In this document: in pieces, positions 44,927 to 56,736 of the stretch
How the letters are laid out: each line of letters begins with the position of its first letter
Position numbering within the stretch: position 1 is the stretch's first letter
Assembly (NCBI GenBank): GCA_963921425.1
Contig: OY992836.1
Span: 13,223,614 to 13,287,613 of the forward strand
Length of the DNA stretch: 64,000 bases
DNA from: Dryas octopetala
Lineage: Eukaryota; Streptophyta; Magnoliopsida; Rosales; Rosaceae
Direction: 5' to 3'
Translations under genes and position numbers: made by a program
Notes under the pieces: model-generated
What the model saw: the letters and a program-made list of their open reading frames with translations, nothing else
What the model was told of the DNA's origin: nothing
Database searches by the model: none

Positions 44927-46130
44927 AGTGAGTAAATATTGCAGTTGTTGTGTGAATGATTTTAAGAGAAATAATCTTTGCTCGCACAGCTTAATTAAAT
45001 ATACTACTCAGGGGCTATCTAATTCCTATAGGGAAAGGATTCCGAATTAAACCTAGCTAATAGGACCAATGTGGTCTAGTTGCATTCAGTCTCTACAATG
45101 TTGTATTCAGTTTCCAAAGGAATCCTAATTAAGCTAAGTAAGCGCCACCATTCCTAATGACAAAAGTAATTCTAATTCGTAAGGCTAGCCAGAAAAGGCT
45201 TACCTATTTAATTAACATGTGGGCTGGGCCAAAGTGAGAAAACAAAGCCAATATAATTAATTTAAGGGTCAGGTTTATTTTTTTTAAATATTTACTATGT
45301 TTGTCTTTTTATTCGATTACAAAATATTTTAATAATTTTTAATTTATCTAATTTTTAAGTATACTATATATAACAATTGTGGTGGGATGTCGCTTGCTTT
45401 ATGTACTGCCTTAAACAGTGTAGTGAGAGGGGACATTAGGTAAGGAGACATAAAAATAAAAATAAATAAAAAACATACAGTTTTTGGAAATGATACCAAA
45501 TTCTCTTTAGCACGGTATTTTTAGTCTTGAGTATATACCATTTCACCAAGGCATCTTGAAATCAAATCCTACCGTTTTAGGAAATTTTTTAATAAGTTGG
45601 CGTGTAACCCAGAGTTTTGAGCTTCAGATCAGATTCAACGAGGAAAGGAGGAGAGTACGTGTCCAAAGCTTGCGCTTCAAGACCAATTTCTATTCTCAAT
45701 TTTTAATTAATTACTAATTACAAATGTTATAGGATAATGCTCTCTTGCCATACAATCTGATAATTTAGTTGAAATGATATTAGGTTAAACTATAGTGCTC
45801 AATATTAAAGTCTCTTGTGAAAGTCACAACTAAGTTTCGAAGCCGTAAAAGTTCTCAAGGGAAGTTGTCCAAAACATTGCAATGTTGGTTTTTTGGTACA
45901 CGCAATGTTGGTTTTTATTACACTGCAAACATTGCAAGCTTTGCTATGCGCAACTGTTTACAAAAACATAAAAGGAAAAAAAAAAAAACAAAAAAACAAA
46001 AAAACCGCAATGACAACGATCGAAATTACAAAGGAAAAATGAAACACAAATCACCCGTTGTTACAAGTCTTCTGTTAGCTTTTTCATAGTAGCGCCCGGA
46101 CATTGCTAGCTCCAACCGTACGTCAAACAT
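44927..46130. other. Intergenic; duplicated RPW8 upstream region, no gene
   Basis: The part 44927-45270 is the promoter side of the split RPW8 gene. It shares blocks with 25.0-25.6 kb (AGAAAAGGCTT, AACATGTGG, AACAAAGCCAATATAATT), showing that the two genes duplicated with their upstream DNA. The site near 45250-45266 is the empty counterpart of the MITE at 25592. The rest is AT-rich with no gene seen. Confidence 0.65.
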
Positions 46131-49100
46131 TTATCTCTCAATATTGAGCCAATTTAGGTTGATTCCTTCATTGACCTCCCTTATGTCTACGTTTTTGAGT
46201 CTGGGTATGAAGGGTTTCCATAAACGTTTTGTCTCTTCATCACATATCACTTCCTGTAAATTCTCAAAATCCGAAACTGATGGAGGTAGCTTCTGCAAAC
46301 GTGAGCACTGTCTCATGTCGAGCTTTCTTAAACTTTCTAGTTTACCAATGTCTTCAGGCAACTCCTTAATGCTGAAGCAATAAGATATGTCAAGATAGTT
46401 TAACTTTTTGAGGTCCTTAGTCGAGCCCGGCAACTCTAACAAGTCTGTACAAGACCTTAGCCTCAAAACTTCTACATTGACCAGGTTCCCAATCCCTTCA
46501 GGCAAGGCAGATAGCTTATGACAGTTAGTGATACTGAGCTTCTTAAGATGAATAAGATCACAGAGCTCAGCGGGCAATTCCGCCAAATCATAGCAGTAGT
46601 CAATGTTCATTTCCACTAGGTTTGGAAATGCTTCAAAAATTTGGATGGGATACTTGCCAGAAGCTTGACCGATATCACACATGAATGAAGATATCTTCTG
46701 TAGACTCCTCAAATGAATGGGGTACTTGGTTATAGAAGAAATTGAAATTCCCTCTAATCTGATTCTCTTCAAATTTGGTAACCGACTTAGTAGTTTAAAG
46801 TTTCTTAATTCAGCAGGTAAGACACCATAATTTGTGACTATTAGAACCTTTAATTTACCCATTTTCTCCACAAATTCAGGTAAGTCATAGTCCTTTGTCT
46901 GAAAATTCAAAACTAGAACCTCAGCTTCTGGTAGTTGCAGGTTGTGCCAATTTGTTGAGAACACTCCATCTGCAAACGATATGCTATATGATGTGAGTGT
47001 GGGGAGAAATTAAAGATTTGAAAGTACTATTCTAGTCTTAGTGTTTATATGTGTGTGTGCATGCTCATCTGTGTACGTGTGCTTGGTGCACATGTATGTA
47101 TTTGCTAGAGAAAGAGATGGAACAACCAGTTGAGATAGATACTAGGCGAGCCTTCTTAGGATGATACTTGTGTTCTGTCCACCACTTAGGAAAATTGTTC
47201 TCACATATGTCTATATTCAGTCTTTTTCTATCTTCTATTGGGCCTAGTTCCGTCTGGTAGATAGCAAGCTCTCTAAGCATATGATGCTGGGTAACAAAGT
47301 GTTCACTGTAGTATCCATCCACCTCCATCTTCTCCTTCCTGGTTATGATCAAAACTAAGTTTCTTAGAAGAGATTTCTTCAACATATATACATATTGCAA
47401 TAGCAAATTAATTATCAGGAGCAACTAGTCATGAGAATGTAAGAGAAGTAGCGAGAGTCATATATAATATCAGACGAGAAACATAGAAGACTGCATACCT
47501 TGTGACTACAAGATTAGCCAGACTCAAGCTGGTGAGCTCGCTGAGGTTTGTAATGGATAGAGTACTATCTTCATGTAGCTCATATAACTCTGCCCACATA
47601 TCAATGAGGGCAGCAAAAGGGATTCTTTGGTCTTCAGGAAATGAACCAAGGTCCACGAAACATTCCTTGAGAATAGCCTTTTCTTCAACCAAGGTATCTA
47701 AGCTACTTTGTAGGCAAACAAGCATATCATTCTCAAAATCAAACATAGAAGAACCTTTAGACCATTCAATTACTCTTTTTTGCCAGATCTCTATAGGCTG
47801 CCCACAAAGTGATTTTCCGATCACTGTAATGGCAAGTGGTAATCCATGACAATGCTCTACTATCTGCAGTTCAATTAATTCTCCAAAAGGAAGTCAATTA
47901 GTATTTGAGTTGCAGACTGAATGTTCAAGTATCTCAAAATCATTGGTTAAATTAATAACTGTCTACTTCTCTTTATTTTTATTTGAGTTTTGGTTCATAA
48001 GTGAAGTAATTAAGCATAAATGTATATTTTATTTGCAGGTTGATATGGAAAATGGATGTGTTCACTCGATGCTATGCGTAAAAAGCATAAGTTCTTCTCC
48101 CTTAATTTAGTGAGTCATAAATAAGCATATATATGTTGTGCATTGCACCTAAAAAATCACCTTTCTTGAAAGATCTTCTGGAATATGATGAGAGCTTTTT
48201 TCTCCCAACGAAGCTGAATGATGAAAAAGTTCCATTCCATTGTCATGATCCAATGGTTTTAAATAAAATGGAAATCCAAATCCTGGAATAAATTCAGATC
48301 TTGATGTCACCAAAATCTTGAAAGTTGGAAATTCCAACTCCATTGCATCAAGTATCGCAAGAAGGGATTCTTGATCTGATCCATGCATATCATCCACGAC
48401 CAACAGTGAAAGATTTGGTCTTGCTTCCTCCAGAACTTGTCGCAGCGCCCTTGCACTTGCTTTGAATTGGCAAGATTTGACAAAGAAGATGTTCTTGAAT
48501 TTATCTACCCAAAATACAATATAAGAAGACTGTTATTGTGAGGTCATTTATGTCTGTCTATAATTATACATAGAAGAAACAGATATATACACACACACAA
48601 TGCTGAAGTCATAAAAATGAATATCCCCCGATGCCAATATATATATTGTAGCCGCATATACAACGAATAAGAAAAGAGCTAGTGAGACTCGGGTCTCTCT
48701 TTTTTTTTTTTTTTTTGGGTAAAAAAACTGGGGTCTCTTTGAATACAATAAACGACATGATATTCAAGCAGCAGCACATTACAAGATTTGTAGCTTCACT
48801 ATATTTCTTTTTTACTAAGAAGCTACATTAATAGATTAATGAATTTCTAGCTACAGCTAGACCTAGATTTTTTTTTTTTTTTTTTTTTTGAGAAAAAGCT
48901 GTAATATTATTCAAGAAACATCAGATTGAGTGATACAGCTAGACCTAGATTAGATGTGGGTGTAGTAGTTAGTTAATGTTCCTTTTTTTTTTTTTTTTTT
49001 GGCTAAGGGGGCCGGTGCAATTAATGTTAAACTCTCATAAAATCGGATTTAAATTAAGGAATATGGTACCTTTAAAATGAAATAGCACTAATACAAATAA

Positions 49101-51261
49101 AATGATGTTAAATTTCAGATTAATTACTACTATTATAACACTTTTGAACTAGAAAGTAAAAGTTTAGTAATTTAAGATGGAATTAGGAGAAGAAAAATTG
49201 ATACCATCATTATATATACGATACCTTTGACTTGGTCATCTTGACAAAACTTTGTTGCCAAAGTGGTTTTCCCACATCCTCCAGGACCGATGACCACAAG
49301 CATTGGTACCCCATCATCCTTGAGAAGCTTCCTCTTCAATTCATTCAAAGGCATATCCAATCCAACCGTAAAAGAAGGAAGTTCAGGTACTGTACGCCAA
49401 GCAGCTTGAGTTCTTACCATACCACTGGCTTTAATTTCCTTGAGCTTGAATTCCTGGACCGATTTCAATATTTTTAACAGGTCTTGAAGAGAGCAATCCA
49501 ATTCACGAACTTGTTTGGTGTATATATACTTTTTGTAGCTGCTCTGATTACGAAGCTTCGATAACTTGTCAACAAGCTTTATGCCCTTCTCCATTTGTAT
49601 TGTAAGATATTTTATCTTGTGGTCGTGGCTACCCAATTCCCAGTAATGCTCCATTATCAGTGGTAGTAAAGAGTGTAGCTTGTATTTGATACTTTCAAGG
49701 AGGTGTTTAAATTTCCCCTTTTGCACTATTTCTTCAACGTCCTCATAAAGCAATTTAAATACCATTAATAGACGTTCTCCATTACTTGCCAAAACCAATG
49801 TCTCATGATTCTCATCCACATGCCTTTTTCCCAGCACTTTTGGTACATCCAATCTAACTGTAGGCAATGAAGGTTCAGGTACCTCTATATTCCTTAAAAC
49901 CAATGTCTCGCTCATGTTCACATCCCTTGTTCCCTGCCTGTTCGGTACATCCAATCCAACTGTAGACAATGGAGGTTCAGGTAATGCACTCGAACCTTTA
50001 ATTTCAGTTTGATTTTGTACCACCTCTATATTAACCAATGTCTCCTTCAAATCCCTTGTTCCCTGCTTGTTTGGTACATCCAATTCCACTGTGTGGGATG
50101 GAGACTCAGGTATCTCACACAGACCTTGATTTTGCACAATTTCACTCTTTCCAATATTCTCGATCGCTGTCTCTAAATTTCTTACCAAAACCAAGTTCTC
50201 CCTCGACCTACTTGCTACCTGCTCTAGGAGTATATTCAATTGTCTTTGAAGAGATTCATCCAATCCAAAAAGTTGGTCGGTGTATTTATACTTTTTGTAG
50301 AAGGCCCACGGACGAACCTTGGAGCACTTGTGAATAAGCTCTACACCCTGCTCCATATCTATTCTAAAATTTTCTACTTCCTCTTTTGGCCACTCCAATA
50401 CCTTGTCATGTCTTGCAAGCTCTTTGATCACTGGTTGTAAGGAGTCCAGTGTGAATTTGAGATTTTCAAGGTGGGGTTTAAATATCAGAGTCTTGTACTT
50501 CAGTTCTATAACGGCCTCAAATAACCTACTAAATACTGCTCCTAGAGCAGCCCCTTCGTCTAACGACGCAACTGTTATAATTGCAACACAAACCAAAATC
50601 AGAAAACTTGTATTTGTTTCAATCAAGAGACTCTTATCATAAACTTGGAATCCAATAATTTAATGTCATTTAGAACCCAAGAAAAGAACAAATCAGGAGA
50701 CTGAAAAACTGCAGTACAAGGTATACTCAACTTTCCATTACTTCGTTGGTGATGGCACAAGACAAAAAACGTACCCCAAATAAATGCTTCATGAGATGAA
50801 CAATTTAAAACTACCTTAAGACAAGAAAATTAAAAAAAATTGTATACTGATTTATAAATCTAAGTATATGTAATTTGTTAGAATATGTTTGCGGAAGAGT
50901 AATAATAGTAAAAGTATTTTATAGTATGAAGGCCAATATAGAATTGTAGAAACCAATTTCCAAGAAAGTCACCTTGTTCTCCGCCATTTGCTTCATTTGG
51001 CTCGGGCATGTTCTCTGTAATATAACTCGCCGAGGTCTCTATCTCATCCCCTTGTTTCTGTGGGATTAAGTACTTCTCTATATTTGACAGCTTGCTCTTA
51101 ACTTCATCAAGATCTGAAGCCGAGGTCTGTATCACATCCCCTTGTTTCTGCGGGATTAAGTACTTCTCTATGTTTGACAGTCTGCTCTTCACCTCATCAA
51201 GATCTCTTTGGGTTTTGCTTGTCAGTTTAGGAGGCGTTGCTTTTGCAACCGAGTTGCTCAT
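46131..51261 (-). CDS. RNL helper-type immune receptor (tandem RPW8, NB-ARC, LRR), NRG1/At5g66900-like
   Basis: Model: exons 50973-51261, 49225-50571, 48161-48504, 47499-47863, 47127-47338 and 46131-46969, GT-AG, phases consistent, 1,131 codons. Exon 1 is inferred; exons 2-6 are clear. Residues 1-96: charged helices with a 30-residue duplication. About 98-220 and 360-480: RPW8-like domains. Between them repeated VPEPxxxTVGLDVP linkers. NB-ARC: P-loop GPGGCGKTT (525-533), kinase-2 LLVVDD (579-584), FKILVTSR, GLPL (667-670), CFVDLGSFPEDQR and ALIDMWAELY. The MHD-equivalent is QHH (799-801) instead of the RNL-typical QHD. About 860-1131: leucine-rich repeats. RNL helpers bind nucleotide, oligomerise at membranes as Ca-permeable channels and execute cell death downstream of sensor NLRs. 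Intron 2 carries several poly(T) tracts and what looks like a LINE tail (48871-48920). Upstream of exon 2 no ATG remains at the ancestral position. Confidence 0.85.
48871..48935 (-). mobile_element. LINE 3'-tail fragment in RNL intron 2
   Basis: A run of about 23 T followed by GAGAAAAAGCTGTAATATT and ATTCAAGAAAC resembles, on the minus strand, the poly(A)-tailed 3' end of a plant LINE. A similar tail occurs at 54799. Too short for certainty. Confidence 0.35.
51025..51204 (-). repeat. 90-bp tandem duplication in RNL exon 1
   Basis: Two adjacent 90-bp units encode 30-residue repeats beginning DLDEVKSRLSNIEKYLIPQK and DLDEVKSKLSNIEKYLIPQK. They differ at only a few positions. The unit is an amphipathic helix also present once in the tail of the RPW8 gene at 60564-61116. 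Confidence 0.92.
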
Positions 51262-51293
51262 AGTTTAGCTACTTTTGCAACCGAGTTGCTCAT
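51258..51293 (-). promoter_or_regulatory. 11-codon uORF overlapping the RNL start codon
   Basis: A 32-bp direct duplication (start codons 51293 and 51261) copied the beginning of exon 1 upstream. The copy is out of frame and its stop TGA overlaps the main ATG as ATGA. If transcribed, it would force reinitiation or leaky scanning to reach the RNL start. Confidence 0.6.
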
Positions 51294-51385
51294 AGTTTAG
51301 CTAATTTTGCTTTATCAGAAACAATCACTTACCCAATTTGAAATGAGATTCATACCCGATTATTTTAATCTAAAAGCTTAATTAG

Positions 51386-51388
<3 letters not shown>

Positions 51389-51461
<73 letters not shown>
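51389..51461. repeat. (GA)n microsatellite upstream of RNL
   Basis: About 36 GA units, 128 bp upstream of the exon 1 ATG. On the gene strand it is (TC)n, as often found in plant 5' UTRs and core promoters. Confidence 0.95.
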
Positions 51462-51464
<3 letters not shown>

Positions 51465-53319
51465 GCAGTATCTTGACTTAAATGGAGGAATTGAACAAAG
51501 TTTTGAAACAATAAGTTTAGCTTTGAACAAAAAATTGTTGTACGTGAGACTCTCTGAACCACTTGTTTCTTTTTCAAAATTTTATTTTTGAAAAAATAAA
51601 AAATCAGTACTACAAATAATTGTGAGGAATTGGATGGAAATTCAGCATCTGTCTTAATTTTCAATTTCAAAATTTTCCATCCACGAAAAACATGCAACTG
51701 GCCAACTGGACAGGTCCACAACTTGTTTTCTTCTCGTCTTCTCTCAACACCGTTAACTAGCCTCTGCTGTCTAGATTCATATCTGTTTTTTGGATTCATT
51801 AGTGCTTCAATCTGATTGGATATTGTCGTTTGCTCTTGCGTTTCAACCAAGAAGTAGAATGAAGGAATCTAGAGCCTACCACGTGGATAATCTGCTTTAA
51901 TACAATAAAAGAATATAGACATTCATTTGAAAACCAATTAATTGACAATAAGAAAAATAACTAAAACCTTTATAAGCCACAATTAATATGAGATTTTTTT
52001 CTCAACATAAACTCTTGCGTTTCAACCGAGAAGTAGTTACAAACTTACAAAAGTTACAATTGACCCAAAAAAAAAAAAACCCATAAGTAGTTACCTGCCA
52101 AGTAGGTGGGAATTCCACATCCGTATTTAAACTTTTACTTACAGTTTTATTTTTGTAAGGAGGAAAATTTTTAACAAAATGACTCCAATTATACCTCTAT
52201 TTTCAGTTGAGGATGCCCGTTTTTACTTTGATTCAATTAAGGACTATAATTAAATATTAGTCTCAATTAAGGATTTTTTATCAACTCTGTTATAAATTTT
52301 GTTAAAAATTGATGACCAATTTTAAGAATAAAAGTGTCTATTTTTCTAAAAAATAATAAAACTAAATAATAACAAAAAAATAAACTAAAATAATTAAACA
52401 AATAACTAAAATAATTATAAAAAAATAAAACTAAAATTTAATCAAAAAATTTAAAATGAAAAAAACAAAAACCAAAAAAGGGGGTAAAGGGTGCAGAAAC
52501 CCCCCACCACCGACCTCACTCTCTTATTCCCTTGTAGGGGGTAGGGGGTAAAAGGTGTAGTCAACGATGATGGAGCTCCCACCTGACCCAGATGACCCGG
52601 AGCAGTTGCGGGCCTTGTTTGGAGGTGATCGTACCTTCGTCGAGATCCAACGGTGGCGGTTAGTTGTCGTCCTCGAACATTTGCGATGATGAGGATGAGG
52701 GGATTGAAGGGTCTTCTCCCATATGCGCCTTTTCTCACTGGCTCACTCTCTCAACTTAGTCTCTATTGATGATAATATATGGTGATCTGCTACTACAAAT
52801 GGGCTTTTGATCAAATAGAAAAATCAACAATGGAATCTTTTTCTTTGTTGGTTTATGGGTTTTTTTAAGGGTGCTTCACATGTCGGTCTAATTTTCTCTC
52901 CTCCCTTAGACTAATACCCTAATATTTTTTAAATTTTGATTGAGGTCCAAAATTATTGTCCAGATGTTTTTAATTTAAAAAATGTCTAATATTATCATAA
53001 AATTAGTGATATTTAAATCTTAATATTATCCTAGTTTTATATTATCTTAATATTATAATATTATAATATTATATTATCCTAAAATTAATTGTGGGATTTA
53101 AATTATATAAATCTAATAAAAATGCATCAGCCCACAAAATGAAAAATAATCAAACAAGGAAAAAAAGTCTTTATGGGTACATTCAATTCCAACCGATTGA
53201 TGGTTTGTCGGCATTTATGTTATGGTTTAACTCCGGGATTTTGGGCGCAAAATATACCCTAAGAGTGGATAAAGTGAAAAGATGAGGATTTACACTTGAA
53301 ACTCGAGGAAGAAAGCAGC
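51462..53319. other. RNL upstream region and AT-rich spacer
   Basis: The part around 51720-51840 resembles 61860-61970 upstream of the next RPW8 gene (AACTAGCCTCTGCT versus AACTGGCCTCTGCT, then TATTGTCGTTT in both). A GC-rich patch at 52480-52730 has no recognisable gene. The rest is very AT-rich. Confidence 0.5.
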
Positions 53320-53361
53320 ATGGCCGAGCGATCGGCATCGGGAATCGAGCTCTCGGATCAG
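53320..53361 (+). other. Possible orphan first exon
   Basis: ATGGCC in a good plant start context opens 14 codons (MAERSASGIELSDQ) ending at a possible donor CAG|GTGCGC. The block (about 53300-53375) is GC-rich within very AT-rich DNA. No downstream exon was found before the solo LTR, so it may be a captured or stranded 5' exon. I do not recognise the gene. Confidence 0.25.
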
Positions 53362-54198
53362 GTGCGCTCCTGATCGAATATATATGCTTTTTTTTTTTTT
53401 TTACTTGTTTGATTATTCTTCATTTTGTGGGTTAAGGCAATTTTTTTGATATTTCTATAATTTAAACGGATATTATATATCTTTTATTATTTTGAATGAT
53501 AAAACATAAAACCTAGATAATCTTGAATGTTTTAATTAAAAATGTCCAAATTAACTAATATTATCTTTCATAATTTTAAAAATTAATTTATATTAATTAT
53601 CTTAATTTTAAGTAATAATATGAGTCAAAATTCAAAAAAGTCCATTTTTTGGACCTTAGCCTACAACTTCTTTTTTGTGTTCTCTTTGTTTTTTGCTTCT
53701 TACTTTTCTCCCACTTCTTTTCTGTTCTCTAACACCAATCAAACAATTATAATTCAATTGTTACAATTGCATAGTTATAGTCACAAATTATACACAATTA
53801 CATCTCAAGGGTTGATTTTTATTTTTTTTAATAATTAATTTCCATGATTGTATATGGTTAAAGTTTAATTACTAAGTTCTGGGCAAAGAGAGGCAGCTAG
53901 CTAAATAAAAAACCATAATCTCTAAAATGACGATTTTACACCATAAAGCAATCAATAATAATCTGGGAAGCCCATAACCCTCTAAACTATACTAAATTTT
54001 ACACTAATATGCACCTATAACCCATAATTGACCTTATACCTAGAAATCAAAAGATAAAAAACAACAACTGTCTTAAGGGGAGGAAATTAAATGAAAAATA
54101 ATAAAAAAAACAAAGAAATTGGGAACAAAAGAGTTTTTAATTTATAGTAAAGTAGATATGAGTACCAAACCACTGATAAATTTTTAGTGAGAAAAATC

Positions 54199-54667
54199 TG
54201 TTGGTATATACTTTACAAAGTAATACCAAGATATATGGGTGAAAAGTTTACAAACTTAATCCACCTCTTACACATTCACTGATGAACACTCACAAAATAC
54301 TGAGAACACGTGTTTATAGAGAAAATATGTTTTCTTTTATTATTGAATGAAAACTGCTTACAATCAAACACACAGACTCATCCCTTATATAGGGAGTTTA
54401 CAGAAAATCATACTTAATGCTAGTTGTAGAAAGTCTAATGAACACAATAAATAGAAGTAGAGATATCATATCTAGCCTATCTAGGTGCAGCTAGCTAAAA
54501 TATAGGGTGGGTAGATGAAGAAAATCAGCCAGCCACCAATACATACTCATGCAAACTAGTATGAAACTATGACAAAGTAGAAAGCAGTAATTGTGGGCTG
54601 TTTAATGAAGACAGCCACCAACTCATGTGAACCCACGTGATGGAGTATTGACTTGCTTATTCCAACA
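54199..54667 (-). mobile_element. Solo LTR with target duplication AAATC
   Basis: Read on the minus strand, a 469-bp unit starts TGTTGGAATAAGC and ends TATACCAACA. It contains a TATA region CTATATAAGGGATG and AATAAAAG. AAATC stands on both sides (54194-54198 and 54668-54672). No internal domain or partner LTR is nearby, so it is the product of LTR-LTR recombination. Confidence 0.85.
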
Positions 54668-54798
54668 AAATCTTATCATAATAAGTTGTGTAAAGGACAA
54701 AATGACAGATCAATGCAGCAGAGGCCTGCAACTCAATATTTTTAGTTGGTTGTCCTTTAGGCCAACAATATTAGTGGTCCAACCCTTAAATCTAATGA

Positions 54799-55290
54799 AT
54801 TTTTTTTTCTTAAATGAGATTATGATATTATTTAAGAAATATGAGCACATACAGCCTCTTAAAGCCATGAAGGCAAGTCAACATCCCAAAAATAAAAATC
54901 AACATGAGATAAAGCAAATTCAGCAAGAAGAAAGAGGAACCCTATTTCTATCTCTTCGGCGGAATTGGCAACTAGCTCAAAAACAGCCAAGACAGACTTG
55001 ACTTCTTCAACGATCAAGAATATATGCTCAGCTGCCAGACAGAAATAAGGGTGACAAATACTTCGAACGACATCATCAGCGTCCAACTCCAAATTAATGA
55101 TATTTGCAGTCCCAAATCCAAAGCAAGTTGGAGCCCCATTGCAGCAACCATTAACTTACGTGCGGGAAAACACCCAAATACATGCTTCGTTGCTGCAGTA
55201 CAGGCAACACCTGCCCCTCACTATCACGGATCACCACCCCCAAGCCCCGTGAACGCTGCGTACCAGCACCTGCACCATCCGAATTAAAGA
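54799..55290 (-). pseudogene. LINE 3' relic with RNase H (RVT_3-like) domain
   Basis: On the minus strand from 55290, FNSDGAGAG...GLGVVIRDSEGQVL matches the start of the RNase H domain of plant LINE-type proteins. It is followed after stops and frameshifts by LELDADDVVRSI and a long tail. A poly(A) (T run at 54799-54808) closes the 3' end. The copy is truncated at its 5' side and broken by several frameshifts. Confidence 0.65.
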
Positions 55291-56728
55291 CCATGAAAGA
55301 GTTTGACTACCACTTTGGGGTTACCACATATTTTCTATTTTTTTTAACAACACCTCAAGTCCCTTACCAATCTTGTCCAAATTGAGTAACGAAAGCAGGG
55401 GTATATATATGCAAGTGCGTTTGTAATGGTTGGTTGGTTCAAAACCATGGTTAGGCCGCTTGAATGTGAAGGAGATTGAACATTGGAACTGTTGGGAATG
55501 GTTAATAAATTACAGGCGGCTTTGGAGATTCTAGTGGATGGTACAACCGTGCAAAGTGTTTTAGCAGATGAAGTGTGCTTGGCAAGTGATGGAATTCTAG
55601 TGGATGAGGTGCGCCCAAATTTGCCTCCATTATTTGTCAGTTTAGGCCTCGCGCTTGCAACCTAGTTCGATTGTTGGAGGAAACTCCTTCATGGCTTTCT
55701 CATATTATTTAGGACTAGCCTCTCCTCGCTCTCGCAAGAGTGAGTGCGAAGCGGCTCTTTCTATTTCGTAAGCACTGATATTTTGACAAACATAATCCAC
55801 TTAATAGGTAGTGAGCATGCAAAAGAAAATGACTAAAAAATAGGTAGTTTGTAGCAGCTACATAATTTTAGATACCAAACTATCTAGAGGATGCTCTATA
55901 AGAGATTTCATTCTAGCTATGGCATGCAAGAGACATAAATAAGTCATTCAAGAAAATAATGTGTCATCTCTTTTTTCTCATAACTAACTAAATAAAATAA
56001 GTCAGTTATGCTAGGCTCTTTCTAGCTATCGGTGTTACTCTTTTTTTTAGATACATAACTCTACGTTTGCATAAAATTATGTAACTAACTACGTTTGCAC
56101 ATATGTAGACATGCTTACATTTTATTCCTTAGAGATATCTCTATTGCAAAACAATGGCAATTAGTATTTTTATAGAAGTGGCCAAATTTTTTTTTTTTTT
56201 TTTAAAGAGATTATCAGACAAACCAAAATCAAATCCCTAAATCAAATTGAGAGAGAAGTTTGAGTGGCATAAATATTACCAATGTCTGGCCGCTAGTGAA
56301 TATCATCGTTCTGTTATTGACTGTGATGAAAATATTATGCTTCCTGATCAAAAACAAAAATATAAAAAACCATCAAATATAGTTGAAACCAAAACTGAAG
56401 CAAGGAATACATCTGTGAATCAAAATAAATAGAGAATCATAAGAGGTCTTACATTGTTAGAGCAAATTCACGATTGGGCTTGGAAACCAAGCATATATAT
56501 ATCATAGTCTAGGTGCTTGGGCAGAAAGCATATTAATGAAGAAGAGTATGTGGATATTTTACTTGAATTTTCTCATGTATCACTTTAGTATGATATATAT
56601 ATGTGCATAACAATGATATATGCTAGACTGATATATCATCGTAAAGGGATATATAGTAAAATGAAGGAGTTATACATAACCGTACATTTTAGTGTTAATC
56701 GTTTGTCATCCAGTAAATGTTTGAAAAG
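55291..56728. other. Intergenic, no gene recognised
   Basis: Short frames only. A frame at 55483-55665 contains a repeated LVDGTT/LVDEVR phrase but no domain. Its end (GTCAGTTTAGG ... GCTTGCAACC) recalls the RNL exon 1 start region near 51228-51250, a weak hint of another duplicated scrap. Confidence 0.4.
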
Positions 56729-56736
56729 GTTATATA

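Noticed and set aside
50572..50626. RNL start at the TTG-initiated frame with a hydrophobic leader (a signal peptide)
   Set aside because: There is no ATG; the hydrophobic run is the tail of an intron ending in ATAACAG.
51365..51850. A 161-codon gene upstream of the RNL
   Set aside because: Ends in a Ser-Leu run from the GA microsatellite; its DNA matches the upstream region of another RPW8 gene, so it is probably promoter sequence.
52451..52738. A small minus-strand gene in a GC-rich patch
   Set aside because: No domain; composition reflects a local GC patch only.
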